DNA of 64,000 bases from Hahella sp. HNIBRBA332. Its GTDB lineage: Bacteria > Pseudomonadota > Gammaproteobacteria > Pseudomonadales > Oleiphilaceae. The position numbers and the translations under genes were made by a program. The notes below the pieces were generated by a model. It had not been told where the DNA came from and ran no database searches. It saw only the letters and a list, made by a program, of their open reading frames with translations. The stretch is from assembly GCF_030719035.1 (NCBI RefSeq), contig NZ_CP132203.1:5970501-6034500 (forward strand), given 5' to 3'. Positions 57,692 through 64,000 of the stretch are shown here, piece after piece (the first letter of the stretch is position 1; every line of letters starts with the position of its first letter).

Positions 57692-58870
57692 ATGAGTTCA
57701 ATAGAGCTATTCGCAGGCGCGGGTGGTTTAGCCATAGGTATGAGTCAAGCGGGCTTCAAACATTCGGCTATCGTCGAATGGAATGCGGACGCCTGTGAAA
57801 CCGTCAGGCTCAATATGGCGAAGGGTGTGGATGTCGTGGCGAACTGGCCACAGCCATACCAGGGCGATGCGCGGGAGTTCGACTATGGCTGTTTGGGCGA
57901 TGATGTCGTGGTTGTCTCGGGAGGTCCGCCCTGTCAACCATTCTCTTTGGGAGGCAAGCACCAAGGCTTTCTCGACGATAGAGACATGTTTCCCGAGGCG
58001 GTGCGGGCGGTCAGGGAGTTGAAGCCAAAGGCATTCATCTTCGAGAACGTGAAAGGATTGCTTCGGCAAAACTTCGCCGAATATTTCGAGTATGTGATCC
58101 TTCAATTGACCTACCCAGAGCTTGTGCGCAAGAGGAACGAGAAGTGGGTCGATCACCTGTCTCGACTTGAACGGCGACACACCTCGGGTCGTCGGGCCCG
58201 CGGCGTAACCTACAATGTTGTATTCCGTTTACTGAATGCCGCGAATTATGGCGTACCGCAGAAGAGGGAACGTGTCTTCATCGTGGGATTCCGTTCCGAT
58301 CTTGGCATAGAGTGGAACTTTCCTGACGAAACCCACTCGGAGGAAGCCCTGTTGGTTTCGAAGTGGATAACGGGGGATTATTGGGAAAGGCATGGAATTG
58401 CCATTGCCGATCGTCCAGAAATGCCCGCGCGCCTCGCAGCCCGAATCGACAAACTCAGACGACGCGGCCTATTCGAGGAAAACCATCAGCCTTGGGTGAC
58501 AGTGAGGGATGCGATATGCGACCTTCCCGACCCTGAAGAATTTCCCGTCAACAACATACCCAACCATTCCCATAACCCTGGCGCGCGATCCTATCCCGGT
58601 CATACTGGAAGTCCGTGGGACGAGCCGGCCAAAACATTGAAGGCTGGAGATCACGGCGTGCCGGGAGGAGAAAACATGCTGGCGCGGTACGACGGAACGG
58701 TGCGTTACTTCACGGTCAGGGAGGCGGCCAGGCTACAAACCTTCCCCGATCACTACCTGTTCAATGGCTCGTGGACGGAGACGATGCGCCAGTTGGGTAA
58801 CGCGGTTCCGGTCAAACTGGCCGAGACCGTCGCCGCTTCCGTGGCGGCGGCCCTGCGAGAACACATCTAA
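57692..58870 (+). CDS. DNA (cytosine-5) methyltransferase of a restriction-modification system
   Basis: 392 residues with motif I (IELFAGAGGLAIGMSQAGF), motif IV with the catalytic C81 (SGGPPCQPFSLGGKHQGF), motif VI (FENVKGLL), motif VIII (VPQKRERVFIVGFR) and the late motifs (REAARLQTFPDHYLF, QLGNAVPVKLAETVA). It methylates the sites of the two adjacent GIY-YIG endonucleases or of one of them. Vsr is translated just before it. Confidence 0.95.
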   Translation: MSSIELFAGAGGLAIGMSQAGFKHSAIVEWNADACETVRLNMAKGVDVVANWPQPYQGDAREFDYGCLGDDVVVVSGGPPCQPFSLGGKHQGFLDDRDMFPEAVRAVRELKPKAFIFENVKGLLRQNFAEYFEYVILQLTYPELVRKRNEKWVDHLSRLERRHTSGRRARGVTYNVVFRLLNAANYGVPQKRERVFIVGFRSDLGIEWNFPDETHSEEALLVSKWITGDYWERHGIAIADRPEMPARLAARIDKLRRRGLFEENHQPWVTVRDAICDLPDPEEFPVNNIPNHSHNPGARSYPGHTGSPWDEPAKTLKAGDHGVPGGENMLARYDGTVRYFTVREAARLQTFPDHYLFNGSWTETMRQLGNAVPVKLAETVAASVAAALREHI

Positions 58871-59716
58871 TCAATGCTGGCACATATCCTCAAGGAAGCG
58901 GTCCATCGCTTCCTCTCGCGTGTCATAGGGTGGGTATTGCGCGAAATGAGTGGCCAATAGGTTTCTAATATCCTCTTCCGATAATTGATCGTGGATTGTC
59001 TCCCCCGCCCACGACCTTCCCGAGTGAAGCGTGTCCCACGGCGAGCGCTTGTTGCCTCGAGTGCTCGCCGAGTCTCCGTGTTTGCCTATCCCATAGCAGA
59101 TTTTCGTTTCCTTGTTCCATACAGGTTTGTAAAGCGATATCAGATATCGCTCCGCAGCCTCCTGCCATCCGCTCACCACCACAAGGAATCGACATTCGAA
59201 ATCATCCACGGACAAGTTACTGGCTTTGGAAATGCTTTTGAAGTGCTCCTTCAACCTCCGGTCCAGCTTCTCTCCCTGCTCGATTGGCGAACGCGCGTTC
59301 GCCAAATCCGGATCGGCCTTACCAACATAAATGGGGTGATCCTTCCTCGATATGGGGGCGTAAGGCTCAAATTCTCCTCGATAATATAGCGCATAGACTC
59401 CAGAACCATAAAAGCGGGCCTTATCCTCCAATCTCATCCTCGGTTGGGACAACAAAGCCATGGCCACCATGCGCCCCATGACATCCGGAGCGCTGGGGTC
59501 AAAAACCGAATTGGGCTGTCTAACCGGATCGATGCGTCCAATGGTCTCCGTAATTCGCCCCGTAATATCAAAGAGCGACTTTCTGACCTTGCGTAGTTGG
59601 TGATCCTTTAAATTGTCCGCGCCCTCGGCGGAAAGTGCGTTCGTTAATTCATCCAATTGCTCCACCCAGTTGAACAAGGGGTGGGAGAGCGTTGATTTAC
59701 TCTTCTTCGGGGGCAT
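58871..59716 (-). CDS. Eco29kI-type GIY-YIG restriction endonuclease (second)
   Basis: 281 residues, with a ~90-residue helical N-terminal extension, then the GIY-YIG core GSGVYALYYRGEFEPYAPIS and HPIYVGKADPD, EHFKSISKASNLSVDDFECR, the glutamate helix EAAERYLISLYKPVWN and the end GKHGDSASTRGNKRSPWDTL followed by HSGRSWAGETIHDQ. It is a distant paralogue of the enzyme at 56539-57087. Its stop directly abuts the methyltransferase stop (convergent). Confidence 0.88.
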   Translation of the reverse strand: MPPKKSKSTLSHPLFNWVEQLDELTNALSAEGADNLKDHQLRKVRKSLFDITGRITETIGRIDPVRQPNSVFDPSAPDVMGRMVAMALLSQPRMRLEDKARFYGSGVYALYYRGEFEPYAPISRKDHPIYVGKADPDLANARSPIEQGEKLDRRLKEHFKSISKASNLSVDDFECRFLVVVSGWQEAAERYLISLYKPVWNKETKICYGIGKHGDSASTRGNKRSPWDTLHSGRSWAGETIHDQLSEEDIRNLLATHFAQYPPYDTREEAMDRFLEDMCQH

Positions 59717-60029
59717 GCGTCGACATCCAATCGGTCATTAATCAAGAAGGAAACAAAACGGCGATTATGTCGGCGCGATGCCCCTCTGTCACGCCTTTTT
59801 CATGTCAGCGAATGTGGCCCCGTACAAATCTGGGTTGATTTGGCTCGTTAGCTTACACACTTAAGAAGTAAGGACGGAATGACTGAGAAAAAGCCTCTTC
59901 ATTCCTCGTCCGTGGAAGCTATAGAGTGATTAAAGAAACTGAAGTGAAAGTGGATCGATGCAAATTCTTTAGGCGTCAACTTGTAAAAACAATCAAAGTT
60001 ACAAACATTTCCCAAACTTGTCGCTGAGA
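59717..60029. other. Intergenic region between the RM cluster and the LuxR-like pseudogene
   Basis: No supported frame. Promoter for the second endonuclease should lie near 59720-59780. Nothing else seen. Confidence 0.4.
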
Positions 60030-61155
60030 TCACGGAATAGCGACAGAGGAAAAAAGCGCCACCGCTTCAGTAATACGCCTCGTTCCCGTTTTAGAGAGAA
60101 TGCCTCGAACTTGCGTGCGCACCGTGTTTTCCCGAACATGGTGCGCTTCGGCGTATTCAGCCGGAGTCATGCCTTCAACCAAAGCGGTAGCAAGACGTAA
60201 CTCAGCTTTGGTTAGCCCGTATGGTGGCGGAGTCAATCGATCCAGCCCGGGGTTTTTTAGAAGTGTTCGTAAAATTAGCTGTGCAAGCGGCTCCTGCCAG
60301 CCTTCACAAAATCGACTATCAGGATAAAGCGGAGCCAGGATGATTTCCAACTTTGGTCGCCCCAATTCATCAGTGAGGCATTCAAGATTAGGTGAATGTA
60401 TTGGAGGAGCCTCACAGACTTCCCTTATTCGCAGCATCAGCTTGGCTTGAACATATGGATCGTAGAACGCCAAGCGACCATTATCAATTTTGAAACATTT
60501 TAACTCTCTACATAACTCTTCAGCTTTATCATTGATATAGCGAATTTGCCCCGTTCCCTCCACCGCAATCACCGCATAAGGGAGAGCTGCCAAGAGAGCT
60601 TGGGACAAAGTTGATTCCAGCCAAAGGCTTTGCGTCACCTGAAAAACCTTAAACGGTAGAGCCAAGAGATTCGTAATCTGCTTGTGTACTATGAAGCACC
60701 GTTCGATCGAACATCTCTTGCTTGCTAAAGCGATGCGTCGCAAGAACCAAGCTGTAATTTTCCGTATGGTAAACGCCTGCCGAGAAATAGCGTATCTGCG
60801 GAAGGTAGGAGTTTTGATAATATTCTCTTTTACTTACATATTTCTCGGTGTTGTCGCCACAGCAACAATACATGCCAGAAGTGAACGTAAGCATGAGTGA
60901 AGCGCTAGGGTCAATATCATGATAGTGTTGGACGTAGGGGGTTGCAGTAAAATCATGGATCCAATTCCATAAACTGCTAATAGCCCCTAGCACATAATCT
61001 TTGACATAAAAGCTTGCGGCCTTGCTGCGGGATAGCGCTATCAAATCGCATAGCGCGAAGAACCAGTATGGCGGGTCGACTATTGATTCGTAAAGTTTGG
61101 CGATAACGCTATCAACGACCATGCAACGTCCCTCCTTCCCTCTAAGGTTCGTCAA
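60030..61155 (-). pseudogene. LuxR-family regulator with PAS-like domain, frameshifted
   Basis: Two overlapping frames on the minus strand. 60649-61155 encodes the N-terminal sensor part (PPYWFFALCDLIALSRSKAA, then FTSGMYCCCGDN). 60030-60743 encodes a PAS-like segment (LLAALPYAVIAVEGTGQIRY) and the LuxR helix-turn-helix (LTKAELRLATALVEGMTPAE and VRENTVRTQVRGILSKTGT). A frame change near 60690-60740 separates what should be one ~360-residue protein. Sequencing error cannot be excluded. No obvious partner genes. Confidence 0.7.
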
Positions 61156-61648
61156 GCCGTTCAGCTCTCATATACCTGCATTAGAGCAAAATGGAAGCCA
61201 CGATGGGATTTGATCAAAGACCAGCTTCAAACATCAGGCATCGGCTAACTAAAGTATTACTGCAAGTATAATAAGCAGCTCCTTCGTCGGCCCTGTATCT
61301 AAAAGACTAAATTCGAATAAGGACTTAAATTTTAAATTCATTTTTTTATAAAAATATAGAGAGCATCTCTCAAATGTCTTCAGTGTGCATAGATCCCATG
61401 CATCTTAATTGTTTTAGCTCCGTATTTCGTTCAAGATTAAACCTAGAAAATTTTCATCATCAATTTTGATGATGCCCACTCATTAAAATAAAAATATAAT
61501 TGTTACAAACAAAAATATAGCATACAAAGTTTCTCCATTTAGTTACCGCCTGCCAAAAACGCAAGATACGTGTTTCAGTCAAGGATAGCCTGGATAGAAT
61601 TACTGACAACAATTCTTAACAGTAATAAGACATAGCAGGGGTGGTCAA
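61156..61648. other. AT-rich intergenic region
   Basis: About 490 bp, clearly more AT-rich than the defence island, with a perfect 10 bp palindromic arm pair CATCATCAAT/ATTGATGATG-like near 61456. It would hold the promoter of the lipoprotein gene. No coding frame is supported. Confidence 0.4.
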
Positions 61649-62614
61649 ATGAAAAAAACGGGATTATTGATAGTATTGTTACTTATTTCAGGATGCACAA
61701 GCATAGGTATTAATAAGGGACAACTACCTTCAACACTCGGAGAAAGCGAAAGTGGTTATGGATATATACCTTTAGATGGCCTAGCAATTAGCCAAACCTT
61801 ACAAGATGATAGCTGTAAAGATTGGAGGCTATTAACTGGTTCGGAATCCTTGCCTTCAACAGCGTTTGACATTAAGGGGGCAAAAGCGGGTGAAGATCCG
61901 TTTAAGCCTCTTCTTGAAACACTCCCTGACATTTCGGTTCGGTTTGCAGTCGCTAGCTTTGATTCAAATGGAGGATTATCTTTTGGACCTGCTAAAGTAA
62001 CAATAAAAGGTAAGAAATATCGTGCCATTCTAGACTACGTTAATATTGATACCATACCTGTTAGCTTATGGATTACAGCATTCAAAAATAACAACCCAGT
62101 TAAGATTGGAAATACAAATATCGTCGCTGATTACTATGAGGCTTCGATACTAACAATCGCAGATCAACAACCTACGTACCCGGAAAGCCAATTAGTTACT
62201 GTGCCTGTGTATGTTGGTATCGGAATGAGATTATCCGCCGACATTACGGCTATTGAAGGCGATGTTCCACTCACAAGTTTGGGTGCTATTGGTTTGGAAG
62301 CACAATCTAAAAAGCTTACTGGTACATTAACAGTTCAAACGATTGGAATTACCGGCGAATCTGTTGCCACTTCACTACCGCTTCCCAGTAGTTTAGATCA
62401 AACAACAATTGAAAACGGCATACTTTCGATTGGAAGCAATAGAGCGGTTGTTTACAGACCAGCAACGGGTACAGGAGGCATTTACACTACTCCTCGTGTT
62501 GTAGGTCTGTATAGTCCAGTTGGATCTGAGCCTGCACTAGTGAATGCAATTTATTCTGAACTTTCACGAGAGCGACCAAAATGGCCACGTCCATGTAAGG
62601 CGCCAAGTTCTTAA
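61649..62614 (+). CDS. Lipoprotein of unknown function
   Basis: 321 residues with a lipoprotein signal (TGLLIVLLLISGC, lipobox with Cys16). The mature part is beta-rich and Thr/Pro/Ile-rich (VRFAVASFDSNGGLSFGPAK, YRAILDYVNIDTIPVSLWI, VTVPVYVGIGMRLSADI). The surface likely faces the periplasm or outside. No family recognised. A short AGCAGGGG lies before the ATG. Confidence 0.7.
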   Translation: MKKTGLLIVLLLISGCTSIGINKGQLPSTLGESESGYGYIPLDGLAISQTLQDDSCKDWRLLTGSESLPSTAFDIKGAKAGEDPFKPLLETLPDISVRFAVASFDSNGGLSFGPAKVTIKGKKYRAILDYVNIDTIPVSLWITAFKNNNPVKIGNTNIVADYYEASILTIADQQPTYPESQLVTVPVYVGIGMRLSADITAIEGDVPLTSLGAIGLEAQSKKLTGTLTVQTIGITGESVATSLPLPSSLDQTTIENGILSIGSNRAVVYRPATGTGGIYTTPRVVGLYSPVGSEPALVNAIYSELSRERPKWPRPCKAPSS

Positions 62615-62719
62615 ACCTGCATACAAAACGCTACGCAAAGATAAACTACTCACTACGCCCTTATTCCTGTGATCGTGGTACTACGAAAAGCAATCGGAGT
62701 TGACCATCAAGGAGAAGCT

Positions 62720-62812
62720 ATGATTAAACATATTGTCGCTAGTATAGCACTCTTTCTTTTATTGCACATGCCCTTACTCAGGAAGAATAAAACTCACCCA
62801 TCAACGCAGTAA
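62720..62812 (+). CDS. Very small hydrophobic ORF
   Basis: 30 residues from ATG 62720 after AAGGAG at 7 nt, a strong site. The sequence starts with a signal/membrane segment (HIVASIALFLLLHMPLL) followed by a short basic tail. It might be the leader of a protein whose frame continues at 62818 (frameshift possible), or a small membrane peptide. Confidence 0.4.
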   Translation: MIKHIVASIALFLLLHMPLLRKNKTHPSTQ

Positions 62813-62817
62813 AATAA

Positions 62818-63030
62818 ATGTTTTTTCTTCCCAATAAGAACGGATATTATTTAATAAGTGAATATGATGTGAAATATGGCCTACCTGTTAAATTAAAAAT
62901 ACTGAAAGAAAATCTATCTGGAAATATTTCATATGAAAGTCGGGAAGTAATTTTGATTGCGCTAGATAAGTATAAAACCTCCCCTCATGCATGTGATGCT
63001 GAAATATTGAAGATTCGAGAGAACCTCTGA
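62818..63030 (+). CDS. Small hypothetical protein
   Basis: 70 residues from ATG 62818, 5 nt after the preceding small ORF. MFFLPNKNGYYLIS, then KLKILKENLSGNISYES, with no recognisable family. It lacks its own clear ribosome binding site, so it may be coupled to, or a frameshifted continuation of, the preceding ORF. Confidence 0.4.
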   Translation: MFFLPNKNGYYLISEYDVKYGLPVKLKILKENLSGNISYESREVILIALDKYKTSPHACDAEILKIRENL

Positions 63031-63184
63031 AAAACGTTGGCGAGACCAAAAGTGCAAGGAAAAGGTCGGCGAAAGAGCGCAGTTTATTGTGAATAAATGA
63101 GTATTTTGATCCGATTTATGACACAGCAACGCAGGCAGTTTTTCAGAGATCCCATAGTTAACTTTACAAATAAGGGAAATATCG

Positions 63185-63751
63185 ATGGATGCATTTACAT
63201 TTGATGCAGCTAATTTCCTAATAGGTATTCTGGTTGGTGCGGTTGCGTCACTTTTTCTTAAACTTAACTCGCTAAAAACGCTAGGGCTTAAATTAGACAA
63301 GATCGGCCTAGATTTAGGAGTAGAAGGTTTTGAAAATGAAAGTGCGAGAAATTCTATTTCAATAAATTTTGATGGGAATAATAGCAGTTTTGGTGATGTT
63401 ACCACAGGAAATATTGATAAATCGGTAGTCAATTCAAAATTTTATAGAAATATAAAACATGTATTGACGGCTGGCAGCCAAAGAATCGCAAAGATTTTAC
63501 GCCAAGAAAGAATAGAAATCATCTCTGATGATCTAATTTTTCGGGAGAGATTGGATAGTATACCTAGGAAAGACGATTGGTTTCAGAAATATATCAATGA
63601 ATGTCTATCAAGTACGTCGTTTAGAAATCAAATTATTCAGAGAATGCAACAATTTGAAGCTAATGGATGGAATGTAGAAACCATGAACTTCGACAACACC
63701 AAAGGAGGGTTGGTTATTATTTTCGAAGTAAGCAGAAGATTTCATCAATAA
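63185..63751 (+). CDS. Membrane-anchored hypothetical protein
   Basis: 188 residues. One N-terminal helix (NFLIGILVGAVASLFLKL) anchors a cytoplasmic part. A segment SISINFDGNNSSFGDVTTGN has the look of a short beta element. The rest is helical and charged. No family recognised. The start has only a weak purine stretch upstream. Confidence 0.55.
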   Translation: MDAFTFDAANFLIGILVGAVASLFLKLNSLKTLGLKLDKIGLDLGVEGFENESARNSISINFDGNNSSFGDVTTGNIDKSVVNSKFYRNIKHVLTAGSQRIAKILRQERIEIISDDLIFRERLDSIPRKDDWFQKYINECLSSTSFRNQIIQRMQQFEANGWNVETMNFDNTKGGLVIIFEVSRRFHQ

Positions 63752-63918
63752 AAATTGAAAAGTCCATAAATTTGACAACCTTCCACTACTGGAAAATCGC
63801 TCAATTTGGTTGATATTCATCCAAACAAGCTGAGAAAGAGAAACTGAGCAGATGATCAGAATGCTCAACTTCGTTCATTTCGGTAAAAATTCTGCCGGTA
63901 TATTTGAGGAGGATTTTT

Positions 63919-64000
63919 ATGATTGATCCACTGACATCAAAATGGTTACCACGAGACCTTAAACGAGAACTTCAAGCTATTGATAATGGGACTTTCATAT
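63919..64000 (+). CDS. Start of an unidentified gene (cut by window edge)
   Basis: An ATG at 63919 preceded by GAGGAGG at good spacing opens a frame that runs off the window (27 residues: begins MIDPLTSKWLPRDLKRELQA). Too short to classify. Confidence 0.6.
   Translation, partial: MIDPLTSKWLPRDLKRELQAIDNGTFI

Overview
This 64 kb window looks like an accessory region of a marine gammaproteobacterium. Hahella or a related Oceanospirillales genus is my guess, based on roughly balanced base composition, the gene families present (Rhs toxin, tyrosinase, chemoreceptor, mer genes, attC-type integron cassettes) and strong Shine-Dalgarno sites. That assignment is inference. No rRNA, tRNA or obvious core housekeeping genes were seen. 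Much of the window is mobile or formerly mobile DNA.

Layout. (1) 1-801: a class I methyltransferase cut by the window edge. (2) 979-9188, minus strand: a tight five-gene operon. Its central gene encodes a large protein whose first ~405 residues strongly resemble the fungal borosin backbone N-methyltransferase OphMA. Around it are two membrane-associated proteins (one with an Asp/Val tandem repeat), a repeat protein and a StrG-like 2-oxoglutarate oxygenase. I regard this as the most novel system here. (3) 9.2-12.7 kb: IS256 debris, one copy of a ~165 bp repeat, then a tyrosinase operon with a DUF2182 membrane protein and a free-standing homologue of the tyrosinase C-terminal domain. (4) 12.9-14.4 kb: an IS630 element broken by an IS5 element. 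(5) 14.4-26.0 kb: an integrative element or several remnants: DUF3489 gene, paired small paralogues sharing a promoter-like element, a ParB/methylase pseudogene, iteron-like repeats, a primase-helicase, a DUF2924/serine recombinase module and a RadC-like gene. (6) 26.2-28.5 kb: a decayed effector/immunity/DUF4123 locus. (7) 28.5-33.8 kb: two copies of an integron platform, each with a broken intI, an attI junction and minus-strand cassettes (SUKH, DUF4267-like, GFA, GNAT) separated by recognisable attC sites. One intI copy carries a 331 bp IS630 deletion derivative. A solitary type I-C CRISPR repeat lies just to the left.

(8) 33.9-36.4 kb: an IS3 remnant and a mer operon (merR, merT, merP, a Cys-rich protein, a globin-like protein) without merA. 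(9) 36.8-41.8 kb: DUF3365 haem sensor and chemoreceptor, then broken or intact periplasmic proteins. (10) 41.8-50.7 kb: an IS3 element, orphan Imm11-like immunity, and an Rhs toxin system split into two secreted polypeptides plus immunity. (11) 51.3-59.7 kb: a defence island with an XRE-ImmA/PIN pair, an intact IS630, a DUF262-HNH protein and one C5-cytosine methyltransferase with Vsr, flanked by two different Eco29kI-type GIY-YIG endonucleases. (12) 60-64 kb: a frameshifted LuxR regulator, a lipoprotein and small hypothetical genes.

The common themes are interbacterial conflict (Rhs, orphan immunities, DUF4123 relic), DNA defence, and recombination (integron, serine recombinase, three IS630 copies of different ages). 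All functional calls come from reading motifs by eye; no database search was run.
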